A stretch of 10,190 bases of DNA from UPXZ01 sp964498765 (GTDB lineage: Bacteria; Bacteroidota; Bacteroidia; Bacteroidales; Paludibacteraceae): NCBI GenBank assembly GCA_964498765.1, contig CAZCIU010000085.1:1-10190 (forward strand), given 5' to 3'. This document shows, piece after piece, positions 1 to 6,908 of this stretch (its first letter is position 1; each line of letters starts with the position of its first letter). The notes beneath the pieces were generated by a model that saw only the letters and a program-made list of their open reading frames with translations, was not told the origin of the DNA and did not search any database. The translations under genes and the position numbers were made by a program.

Positions 1-26
1 CTTTTTCTATATCTAAATTGTTAGAA

Positions 27-1925
27 TTATCCGTTCATGGAAATGAGAAATTCTTCGTTGTTTTCTGTTTTTTCCATTCTGTCTTTCAGGAACTCCATCG
101 CTTCTACAGAGTTCATATCGGCAAGGTGATTTCTCAGAACCCACATGCGGCTCAATACATCCGGTTCGAGTAATAAATCATCTCTACGAGTGCTTGAAGC
201 CATGATATCTACGGCAGGGAATACGCGTTTGTTGGACAAACGACGATCGAGCTGAAGCTCCATATTTCCTGTTCCTTTGAATTCTTCGAAAATAACTTCG
301 TCCATTTTTGAACCGGTTTCGGTTAAGGCAGTTGCGATAATTGTCAAACTTCCGCCGTTTTCAATATTACGAGCAGCACCGAAGAAGCGTTTCGGTCTGT
401 GAAGCGCATTGGCGTCCACACCACCCGAAAGTACTTTTCCGGAAGCCGGAGAAACTGTGTTGTAAGCACGTGCCAAACGCGTAATACTGTCTAATAAAAT
501 CACCACATCTTGTCCGCACTCCACCATTCTTTTGGCTTTTTCGTGAACCATGCTTGCCACTTTTACGTGACGCTCTGCCGGCTCATCAAATGTGGATGAA
601 ATCACTTCAGCACGCACGCTGCGAGCCATGTCGGTAACTTCTTCCGGACGTTCGTCAATCAGTAGTACAATCATGTAAACTTCCGGATGATTTGCGGCAA
701 TAGCGTTTGCTATTTCTTTGAGTAATACGGTTTTACCTGTTTTTGGTTGAGCTACGATTAGTCCACGTTGCCCTTTTCCGATAGGGGAAAATAAATCAAC
801 TATTCGAGTGGAAAGTGTGTCGTTTTTTCCGGTGTTCAAAGTGAATTTTTCATCAGGGAAAAGCGGTGTGAGGTGCTCAAATGGTACACGATCACGAACG
901 TATTCCGGATTGCGACCGTTGATTTGAGAAACGCGGATAAGTGGGAAATATTTCTCGCCTTCTTTCGGAGGACGAATAGCGCCTTTTACAGTATCGCCAG
1001 TTTTTAGGCCGAAAAGTTTGATTTGTGATTGCGAAACGTAAATATCATCGGGCGAAGATAGGTAATTATAGTCCGGTGAGCGAAGGAAACCGTATCCATC
1101 TTGCAGGATTTCGAGCGTTCCGGTACCTTCCAGCACTTCTTCAAAATCGTATGCTTTTTCAGTAGATTGACGCGGCGTGAATTTCACTCTGCCTTGTTGA
1201 CCATGCTGATTTTGCTGATTGTTTTGCTGTTTTCCGTTTTTGTTTTCATGAGGAGTTTGCGTTTCTTGTTGCTGAGTAGTTTCAGTTATTTCCGTTTCCG
1301 CAACTGCTTCTGTTTCAACTTCCTGCGCAACAGGTTCTTCAACTACTGTTTCAGTTTTTTTCTCCAGTTTTTTAAGCGTTGAAGCAGCTTTTGTCGGTTT
1401 TTTAACTTCTTTTACCGCTTCTTTCACTTCTTCTGCTTTCACTTCTTCTGCAGTTTCTTTCGCAGGTTCTGCAACTTTTTTAGGAGCAGGAGCGGCTTTT
1501 TTCGCTTTTGGAGCAGGTTTTTTCTTTGCTTCCTCTTTTATTTCCGGAACTTTTTCTTCTGCTTTTGCCTCCGATTTAGGAGCGGGAGCAGCTTTAGGAG
1601 CCACAACTTCTTTTTTCTCTGGAGCCGGAGCGGCAGGAGTTTGTTCAGCTTTGACCGGTTCTGCTTCAGCTGTTTTGGCGGTAAAGACTTTTTGGTCGTT
1701 CACTTTTTTAGGCGCAATTCGCATTCGGCGGCGTCTTCCGTTTTCATTTCCATCGGATGAAGCAGCTTTTTCCTGTGCGTTTGCCACCGCTTGTTGGTCT
1801 AAGATTTCGTAAACTAACTTGTCTTTCGTGATTGAATTAGGCACTTTAAGCCCTAATTTTGACGCGATATCCTTTAATTCAGTAAGGTCTTTCGCGTTTA
1901 ATTGCAAAATATTGTAATTTGTCAT
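27..1925 (-). CDS. rho: Transcription termination factor Rho with long low-complexity insertion
   Basis: Rho is the hexameric RNA-dependent ATPase that ends transcription of untranslated RNA in the cytoplasm. The 632-residue protein is about 210 longer than E. coli Rho (419). An N-terminal Rho_N helical domain (about 4-42) is followed by an insertion (about 50-255) that is first Arg-rich (GRRRRMR, 63-69), then Ala/Lys/Glu/Pro-rich, then Gln/Asn-rich (218-246). The RNA-binding cold-shock-like domain follows (about 262-335, with LEILQDGYGFLRS). The ATPase core has Walker A AQPKTGKT (392-399), DERPEE (424-429), Walker B DVVILLD (473-479) and the secondary RNA-binding loop LSGGVDANALHRPKRFFGAA (499-518). 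The core is very close to E. coli Rho, so the identity is firm. The ATG start gives a complete Rho_N domain; upstream sequence is AT-rich with no Shine-Dalgarno, as usual in Bacteroidota. The insertion is typical of Bacteroidota Rho and is probably disordered. tilS lies upstream on the same strand, but a separate promoter sits between them. Confidence 0.98.
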   Translation of the reverse strand: MTNYNILQLNAKDLTELKDIASKLGLKVPNSITKDKLVYEILDQQAVANAQEKAASSDGNENGRRRRMRIAPKKVNDQKVFTAKTAEAEPVKAEQTPAAPAPEKKEVVAPKAAPAPKSEAKAEEKVPEIKEEAKKKPAPKAKKAAPAPKKVAEPAKETAEEVKAEEVKEAVKEVKKPTKAASTLKKLEKKTETVVEEPVAQEVETEAVAETEITETTQQQETQTPHENKNGKQQNNQQNQHGQQGRVKFTPRQSTEKAYDFEEVLEGTGTLEILQDGYGFLRSPDYNYLSSPDDIYVSQSQIKLFGLKTGDTVKGAIRPPKEGEKYFPLIRVSQINGRNPEYVRDRVPFEHLTPLFPDEKFTLNTGKNDTLSTRIVDLFSPIGKGQRGLIVAQPKTGKTVLLKEIANAIAANHPEVYMIVLLIDERPEEVTDMARSVRAEVISSTFDEPAERHVKVASMVHEKAKRMVECGQDVVILLDSITRLARAYNTVSPASGKVLSGGVDANALHRPKRFFGAARNIENGGSLTIIATALTETGSKMDEVIFEEFKGTGNMELQLDRRLSNKRVFPAVDIMASSTRRDDLLLEPDVLSRMWVLRNHLADMNSVEAMEFLKDRMEKTENNEEFLISMNG

Positions 1926-1954
1926 ATAAAATGATAATAAGACGTGTGGAGAGT

Positions 1955-1977
1955 TTTCCCTGATTTTTTACGGGAAA
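1955..1977 (-). promoter_or_regulatory. Small hairpin in the rho 5' leader
   Basis: TTTCCC and GGGAAA, separated by 11 bases, can form a 6-bp stem in the leader RNA about 30 nt upstream of the rho start codon. There is no U-tract right after it, so it does not look like an intrinsic terminator. E. coli rho is autoregulated through attenuation in its leader; a similar role here is only inference. The stem is short enough that it could be chance. Confidence 0.25.
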
Positions 1978-2049
1978 TTATATCTTGTGTTGAAAATTTT
2001 TAAGTGAATTCTTCGATCGGACGACCGGAGGATTTTTTGATTAACGTGA

Positions 2050-2081
2050 CAAAATTACTACTATTTTTTGATTTTAACAAA
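2050..2081 (-). promoter_or_regulatory. Bacteroidota-type promoter for rho
   Basis: Reading the minus strand, TTTG (2081-2078) is followed after exactly 20 bases by TAATTTTG (2057-2050). This is a full match to the Bacteroidota primary sigma pattern TTTG, 19-21 bases, TAnnTTTG. The start site would fall near 2044, giving a rho leader of about 120 nt. Its position between the end of tilS and the start of rho suggests that rho has its own transcript. Confidence 0.65.
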
Positions 2082-2115
2082 AAAATGATAATAAATAAAT
2101 ATTTTATTCATAAAA

Positions 2116-3450
2116 TTATTTTTCTTTGATGCTGATTTCTAGGATATTCCGTGTTTTGGGCGAAATTCGGAAGCGATTGTCAATGCGCAAACCGATAATC
2201 CAGGCTATTTTTTCATCTGAAATTAAAAGCAGGCTGTCTTCTTTCTGAAAAAGATTTAGTTTTTCATCGATAAAAAAGTCACTCAGTTTTTTGCTTTGCG
2301 TCATGCCAAAAGGTTGAAAACGGTCGCCATTTCGCCATTTTCTAATAGTCAGCGGAAATTTCAGTTTATCTGCGTCAAGATGAACTGTGTCGGCTTCTTT
2401 GGATGGTTTGAAATCTTTTGAGTTTTCTAAAAGTCTGAAATTGAGTTTAATAGGCTCTGTGATTTCGCTCACTCCTTCGGGAATGCTAAATTCTACATTA
2501 CTTTTATTTTCAAATTCATCGATGATAAGCGAATTTCTATCCTTCAATAATCGATGTGTAGGCGAGTGAAACTTCAATCCGGAATTATTTTCCAAACCCA
2601 AATAAATATCCTCGATTACATCGCTGTTGAAATTGAAATCGTTAAGAATTTCAAACAAAACGGTTTTTACATCCGCTTGTGATTTAAGTTTCTGGATGTC
2701 AATACTGTATTGATTTTCCGAGAATGTGACGATTTTTTCTTTTATCTCTTTGATTTTTTCAGAATAAATCTTCCAAGCACCTCGAATGTTTAGAATATCC
2801 TGATGAAAAGTTTGTTTGACCAATGGATTTATTTCGGCTAAAAGTGGAATGATTTGATTACGAATTTTGTTACGCGTGTAATCGTTCGACGCATTAGTGG
2901 AATCGACAACAAACTGTAAATCATTCTTTTGTGCGTAGTCTTCAATTTCTTCTCTGGAGCAAGCAAGCAGCGGTCGGACAATTTTTCCGTTGCGCATTTC
3001 AATGCCGGTCATGCCTTTCAAGCCCGTACCACGCACTAAATTCAGTAAAACCGTTTCGATGGAATCGTCGGCATGATGCGCCACAGCGATGGAACTAGCT
3101 TTATTTTCGATTGCCATTTTTTCAAACCATCTGTAACGAAGTTCGCGAGCTGCCATTTCAATGGAAATTTTATTCGCTTTTGCGTAGCCAATAGTATCAA
3201 AATCGACCTTTTTGTAAATCAGATTGTATTCCTTTGTCAGTTTTTCCACAAAAGCCTCATCTCTGTTCGATTCTTCGCCGCGCAAGTGAAAATTACAGTG
3301 AGCCACAATGCAATCGTATCGCAATTTACGTAAAATATTCAGCAAAACAACCGAATCTACGCCACCGCTCACACCAACCAGAATGCGTTCGTTGTCTGCG
3401 AGTAGCTGATTTGCGTTGATAAAATGCTGAACTTTCTTTAGCGTTTCCAT
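2116..3450 (-). CDS. tilS: tRNA(Ile)-lysidine synthetase TilS
   Basis: TilS joins lysine to C34 of the CAU-anticodon isoleucine tRNA, using ATP, so that the tRNA reads AUA rather than AUG; it is normally essential. The 444-residue protein opens with the PP-loop ATPase motif SGGVDS (28-33). It continues with AHCNFHLRGEES (50-61) and the family motif AHHADDSIET (124-133), where Ser stands in the place often held by Gln. RPLL (159-162) and the charged segment around NDYTRNKIRN (189-198) are also family hallmarks. The C-terminal substrate-binding domain is recognisable around KWRNGDRFQPFG (371-382) and KKLSDFFIDEKLN (387-399). Length is normal and the frame is intact. The ATG start lies just upstream of the PP-loop domain with no sensible alternative. 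It is divergent from folC across 115 bases. Confidence 0.95.
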   Translation of the reverse strand: METLKKVQHFINANQLLADNERILVGVSGGVDSVVLLNILRKLRYDCIVAHCNFHLRGEESNRDEAFVEKLTKEYNLIYKKVDFDTIGYAKANKISIEMAARELRYRWFEKMAIENKASSIAVAHHADDSIETVLLNLVRGTGLKGMTGIEMRNGKIVRPLLACSREEIEDYAQKNDLQFVVDSTNASNDYTRNKIRNQIIPLLAEINPLVKQTFHQDILNIRGAWKIYSEKIKEIKEKIVTFSENQYSIDIQKLKSQADVKTVLFEILNDFNFNSDVIEDIYLGLENNSGLKFHSPTHRLLKDRNSLIIDEFENKSNVEFSIPEGVSEITEPIKLNFRLLENSKDFKPSKEADTVHLDADKLKFPLTIRKWRNGDRFQPFGMTQSKKLSDFFIDEKLNLFQKEDSLLLISDEKIAWIIGLRIDNRFRISPKTRNILEISIKEK

Positions 3451-3477
3451 TGAATTGAGTATTTTTGTAAGTTATCA

Positions 3478-3485
3478 CAAAGATA
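3478..3485 (-). promoter_or_regulatory. Probable -7 element for tilS
   Basis: The minus strand reads TATCTTTG, a full match to TAnnTTTG, about 28 bases before the tilS start codon, which implies a very short leader. The nearest TTTG upstream (3513-3510) lies 24 bases away, longer than the usual 19-21, so the match is only partial. On the plus strand, TTTG (3464-3467) and ATTATTTG (3486-3493), 18 bases apart, form a weaker candidate for folC that overlaps this site. Confidence 0.4.
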
Positions 3486-3565
3486 ATTATTTGTTCGGAT
3501 AATTGCAGGCAAAATAGGCTGATTTAATCCGACAAACTTTCTAAAATTAGCAATTTTATGTTAAA

Positions 3566-4846
3566 ATGAACTATCAGGAAACCATTCAATATCTCTACGA
3601 CCGTTTGCCGGTTTTTCATCAAATCGGTGCTGCAGCGTATAAACCCGGATTGGAAAAATCGTTCCAAATGATGGAAAAACTGGACAATCCTCAGTTGAAA
3701 TACAAGACCATTCACATTGCCGGGACCAACGGTAAAGGTTCTGTTTCGCATTTTCTCTCTGCAATTTTGCAGTCGGCTGGCTACAAAACCGGACTTTACA
3801 CTTCGCCGCATTTGGTCGATTTTGGAGAGCGAATTCGAGTGAATGGCGAGAAAGTGAGCCAGGATTTTGTGGTGGATTTTGTGGAGAAAAACAAGGATTA
3901 TTTCGCCCAAATCGAACCTTCGTTTTTTGAAGCAACCATGGCTTTGGCATTTGATTATTTTGCTGCCGAAAAGGTGGATGTCGCGATTATTGAAGTGGGT
4001 TTGGGAGGCAGATTGGATAGCACAAACATTATTCAGCCGGAACTTTCCGTTATCACCAATATCAGTCCCGATCATACACAGTTTTTGGGTGACACGCTGG
4101 ATAAAATTGCATTTGAAAAAGCAGGCATTATCAAATCACGAACGCCCGTGGTTATCGGCGAAACGCTTCAATTGACGAAGTCGGTTTTTATGGATAAAGC
4201 CAAGCTGGAAAATGCACCAATCTTTTTTGCAGAAGAGACGCAAAATCTTCGTTTTTTGAAAGAAGAAAATAGAAAAATGATGTTGAAAACCAGTAATTTC
4301 GGTGAATTAGAAGTTGGATTGATAGGAGAGTATCAACTGAAAAATGTTGCAACTGTTTTGGAAGCAGTCACTCAACTTCAAAAACTCGGTTTTGAAATTT
4401 CAGAAGAAGCAATTCGGGCAGGATTAAGCAATGTTCTTTTTCTCTCCGGCTTGCAAGGAAGATGGCAAATTTTGGGAGAAAATCCCAAAATTGTGATGGA
4501 CACAGGTCATAACAAAGCCGGAATTGAATTTATTGTAAATCAACTTAAGGTTCAGAAATATAAGACTTTGCATTTTGTTTTTGGAATGGTAAACGACAAA
4601 GATATTTCGGCAGTTTTGGCATTATTACCTAAAAACGCAAAGTATTATTTCACAGCTGCTAATTCAAATCGATCACTTCCGGCAGAAAATTTGAAAGGCC
4701 AAGCTGAGAAATTTGACTTAAAAGGAGATGCTTATTTATCAGTAACAGAAGCCGTAAAATCAGCTGTTTCGCAAGCAGAAAAAGACGATTTCATTTTTAT
4801 CGGTGGAAGTAATTTTGTGGTGGGTGAGGCTTTGGAATTATTTTAA
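3566..4846 (+). CDS. folC: Folylpolyglutamate synthase / dihydrofolate synthase
   Basis: FolC adds L-glutamate to dihydropteroate (making dihydrofolate) and to reduced folates (making polyglutamates), with ATP, in the cytoplasm. The 426-residue length matches E. coli FolC (about 422). Visible motifs are the Mur-ligase P-loop GTNGKGS (53-59), TSPHLVDFGERIRVNG (79-94), EVGLGGRLDSTN (143-154), ISPDHTQFLGDT (166-177) and EKAGI (184-188), whose Lys185 corresponds by family position to the carbamylated lysine. The C-terminal domain has DTGHN (312-316), where most members have DxAHN, and ends with GGSNFVVGEAL. Whether it carries both activities cannot be read directly; the single-copy bifunctional form is usual in bacteria. 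The ATG at 3566 has an AT-rich upstream region without Shine-Dalgarno. No other folate gene is in the window. Confidence 0.95.
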   Translation: MNYQETIQYLYDRLPVFHQIGAAAYKPGLEKSFQMMEKLDNPQLKYKTIHIAGTNGKGSVSHFLSAILQSAGYKTGLYTSPHLVDFGERIRVNGEKVSQDFVVDFVEKNKDYFAQIEPSFFEATMALAFDYFAAEKVDVAIIEVGLGGRLDSTNIIQPELSVITNISPDHTQFLGDTLDKIAFEKAGIIKSRTPVVIGETLQLTKSVFMDKAKLENAPIFFAEETQNLRFLKEENRKMMLKTSNFGELEVGLIGEYQLKNVATVLEAVTQLQKLGFEISEEAIRAGLSNVLFLSGLQGRWQILGENPKIVMDTGHNKAGIEFIVNQLKVQKYKTLHFVFGMVNDKDISAVLALLPKNAKYYFTAANSNRSLPAENLKGQAEKFDLKGDAYLSVTEAVKSAVSQAEKDDFIFIGGSNFVVGEALELF

Positions 4847-4869
4847 TTTGGTAATTTTCTGCGGAATAG

Positions 4870-4901
4870 TTTAAGTATCAGAAAAATAATCCTTATTTTT
4901 G
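4870..4901 (+). promoter_or_regulatory. Probable promoter for the DUF1080 lipoprotein gene
   Basis: TATTTTTG (4894-4901) is a full match to the Bacteroidota -7 element TAnnTTTG. A degenerate -33 element, TTTA (4870-4873), lies 20 bases upstream, the expected spacing. The start site would be near 4907, about 50 nt before the start codon. This suggests that the lipoprotein gene is transcribed separately from folC. Confidence 0.5.
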
Positions 4902-4957
4902 TTAGCTAAGCTCGATTTTCAGCAAAACGCAATTTTTTTAACAAAAGATATAATACC

Positions 4958-6223
4958 ATGAAGCTAAAAACATTATTTTTATTTGGTATGGCAAGTTTAA
5001 TTTTAACTTCCTGCGCGAGTACGGCGCACAATAAATTGACAAAAGAAGAAAAAGCAGAGGGCTGGCAGCTGCTGTTTGACGGAAAAACGCTGAACGGCTG
5101 GCGTGATTTTAACGGCGATGCGCTAACCGGACCTTGGTTTGTGGAAGATGGAACAATTCAAGCAAAAGGCGGCGGAGGCGATGCCAGCGGCTATATAGTA
5201 ACCGATAAATTGTACGAAAATTTTGAATTGGTTTGGGATTGGAAAATTGCCGAAGGCGGAAACAGCGGCGTGCTTTATCACGTTGTGGAAAATCCAGCTT
5301 TCAAAGTTCCTTACGTTACAGGTCCTGAATATCAACTGATTGACGATATTGGTTTTCCTGAAAAACTGGAAGATTGGCAAAAAACGGCTGCTGACTACGC
5401 GATGTACATTGCCGATAAGGAAAAACTTGCAATTAAACCTGCCGGAGAGTGGAATTCATCGAAGATTGTTTTTGATAATGGACACGTGGAGCATTGGCTG
5501 AATGGCGAAAAAGTGGTTGAATTTGAGGCGTGGACTGAAGATTGGTTTGCTCGCAAAAATAGCGGAAAATGGGAAAACGCACCTGAATACGGCTTGGCAC
5601 AGAAAGGCTTAATTTGCCTGCAAGATCACGGTTCGGCTGCTTGGTTTAGAAATATGAAAGTGAAAGAACTTCCTCGAAAAACGAAAGAAGTCAGCTTGTT
5701 TAACGGAAAAGATTTGACCGGATGGGAAATTTACGGAACAGAAAAATGGTATGTAAAAGACGGACTTTTGGTTTGTGAGAGCGGCCCTGAGAAAAAATAC
5801 GGCTATCTGGCTACACGCGAATATTTCGATAATTTTGATTTATCGCTGGAATTCAAGCAAGAAGCGGATGGAAATTCGGGCGTATTTTTCCGCTCTTTCA
5901 TCGAGCCGGACGTGAAAGTAAATGGCTGGCAAGTGGAAGTTGCTCCAAAAGGAAATGACACCGGCGGAATTTATGAATCGTATGGTCGTGGCTGGTTAGT
6001 TCAAATTCCGGATGAAAAAGAGAATATCCTGAAAGAAGGCGAATGGAATACTTTGCGCATAAAAGTGGAAGGCGATAATGTGAAAACCTGGCTAAATGGC
6101 GAAGAAATGGTGGATTTGACCGATGAGAAAATTGGCAAAGCGCAAGGTAGAATTGCATTGCAAATTCACGATGGTGGCGGTATCAAAGTCGTTTGGAGAA
6201 ACTTTAATCTGAAAACTTTGTAA
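4958..6223 (+). CDS. Lipoprotein with two DUF1080 (3-keto-disaccharide hydrolase-like) domains
   Basis: The 421-residue protein begins with a lipoprotein signal peptide: Lys-rich start, hydrophobic stretch, lipobox LTSC with Cys19 as the predicted lipidated residue. No acidic residues directly follow the Cys (ASTAHNK), so the Bacteroidota surface-export signal is not evident and a periplasm-facing location is more likely. Two homologous PF06439 domains follow, about 34-238 and 245-420. Matching landmarks are LLFDGKTLNGW (38-48) and SLFNGKDLTGW (246-256), GNSGVLYH (101-108) and GNSGVFFR (305-312), HWLNGEKVVEF (179-189) and TWLNGEEMVDL (377-387), and the terminal WFRN and VWRN strands. The fold is a concanavalin-like beta sandwich. 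Some family members hydrolyse 3-keto-glycosides, so a role in glycan or glycoside breakdown is plausible; the substrate is unknown. No sugar oxidoreductase, SusCD pair or regulator is adjacent in the window. Confidence 0.88.
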   Translation: MKLKTLFLFGMASLILTSCASTAHNKLTKEEKAEGWQLLFDGKTLNGWRDFNGDALTGPWFVEDGTIQAKGGGGDASGYIVTDKLYENFELVWDWKIAEGGNSGVLYHVVENPAFKVPYVTGPEYQLIDDIGFPEKLEDWQKTAADYAMYIADKEKLAIKPAGEWNSSKIVFDNGHVEHWLNGEKVVEFEAWTEDWFARKNSGKWENAPEYGLAQKGLICLQDHGSAAWFRNMKVKELPRKTKEVSLFNGKDLTGWEIYGTEKWYVKDGLLVCESGPEKKYGYLATREYFDNFDLSLEFKQEADGNSGVFFRSFIEPDVKVNGWQVEVAPKGNDTGGIYESYGRGWLVQIPDEKENILKEGEWNTLRIKVEGDNVKTWLNGEEMVDLTDEKIGKAQGRIALQIHDGGGIKVVWRNFNLKTL

Positions 6224-6242
6224 TTAAATTCTCATAATATTA

Positions 6243-6282
6243 AAAACAATAAAAGCTCGCGAAAGCGAGCTTTTATTGTTTT
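6243..6282. terminator. Bidirectional intrinsic terminator
   Basis: A perfect 18-bp inverted repeat (6243-6260 with 6265-6282) encloses a GAAA tetraloop. The inner core is GCTCGC/GCGAGC and the outer stem is A/T-rich, so each strand ends in a U-rich arm. It sits 20 bases after the DUF1080 stop codon and 20 bases from the BCCP stop codon, between convergent genes. It should therefore terminate both transcripts. Confidence 0.93.
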
Positions 6283-6301
6283 GTTTGTAATGAATGCCGG
6301 A

Positions 6302-6850
6302 TTATTCATCAATCGGCATAATTTCCACCAAAATTTCATCTTGCATAACCGATTGTCCGGGCGTAACGTGGATTTTACGAATCACACCGTTAAACGGAGC
6401 ATTGATTTCATTCTGCATTTTCATCGCTTCGAGGCTCAATACAGGTTCGCCTTCATTCACAAGGTCGCCCTCGCTCATAAATACATCCACAATTTTTCCC
6501 GGCATTTGCGATTTGATATTATTATCGGCCGCTTGCTCAATGCCTTTGTTCAGCATATTCTGGCGAATGTAAGAGAAAATTGATTCCAAACTGAATTTAT
6601 ATTCCACGCCATTCACTTTTACCATAATGCGGTTTTGGTCGCGTTGTGTAATTTCGCATCGATACATGATATCGTCCATGCTGAATGACGAAAAATTATT
6701 TTTGTGCTCAATGAAAAACACATCTTTTTCTTCGCCATTGATAATTGGTTTTGACTCCTTGGGAAGATAAATTTTATATCGTGCGCCGTTGTCTCTTTTC
6801 GCGATAAAGAGGCGAGTTGCATCTCTTTTATATACGTATGATGTTGCCAT
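6302..6850 (-). CDS. Biotin carboxyl carrier subunit of acyl-CoA carboxylase
   Basis: This 182-residue protein carries the biotin that shuttles carboxyl groups between the biotin carboxylase and carboxyltransferase encoded just upstream. The C-terminal biotinyl domain (about 112-178) contains the biotinylation motif EAMKM (141-145), with Lys144 as the modified residue. The expected second half, INAPFNGVIRKIHVTPGQSV (149-168), follows. The N-terminal half (about 1-95) is rich in predicted beta strands (for example NRIMVKVNGVEYKFSLES, 73-90) and does not resemble the start of E. coli AccB. The Ala/Pro-rich linker common in carrier proteins is absent. The N-terminal part may be the beta-barrel of the interaction (BT) domain found in propionyl-CoA carboxylase alpha; this is inference. 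It is the last gene of the cluster, 58 bases after the biotin carboxylase stop and just before the terminator. Confidence 0.93.
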   Translation of the reverse strand: MATSYVYKRDATRLFIAKRDNGARYKIYLPKESKPIINGEEKDVFFIEHKNNFSSFSMDDIMYRCEITQRDQNRIMVKVNGVEYKFSLESIFSYIRQNMLNKGIEQAADNNIKSQMPGKIVDVFMSEGDLVNEGEPVLSLEAMKMQNEINAPFNGVIRKIHVTPGQSVMQDEILVEIMPIDE

Positions 6851-6855
6851 TTTTT

Positions 6856-6889
6856 AAAATTAGAAATTAGAATTTAAAAATTAGAAATT
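6856..6889. repeat. Short AT-rich direct repeat between biotin carboxylase and carrier genes
   Basis: The 13-mer AAAATTAGAAATT occurs exactly at 6856-6868 and 6877-6889, a period of 21 bases, with a partial copy (TTAGAATTT, 6868-6876 region) between. It fills most of the 58-base gap between the two genes. Such low-complexity spacers are common in AT-rich Bacteroidota intergenic regions; no function is evident. Confidence 0.6.
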
Positions 6890-6908
6890 GTCTGACATCT
6901 GAACCAGA

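Noticed and set aside
1101..1382. Plus-strand open frame opposite rho (93 residues, Phe/Leu-rich)
   Set aside because: It is the antisense of the Lys/Glu-rich Rho insertion; Lys and Glu codons read backwards as Phe and Leu/Phe. No start region or family resemblance.
2084..2113. AT-rich inverted repeat after tilS as a terminator
   Set aside because: Stem is weak and purely A/T, with no G/C core; it overlaps the region just upstream of the rho promoter and is probably compositional.
3524..4075. 183-residue minus-strand open frame
   Set aside because: Lies almost entirely opposite folC, whose motifs are intact; no recognisable domain and no promoter.
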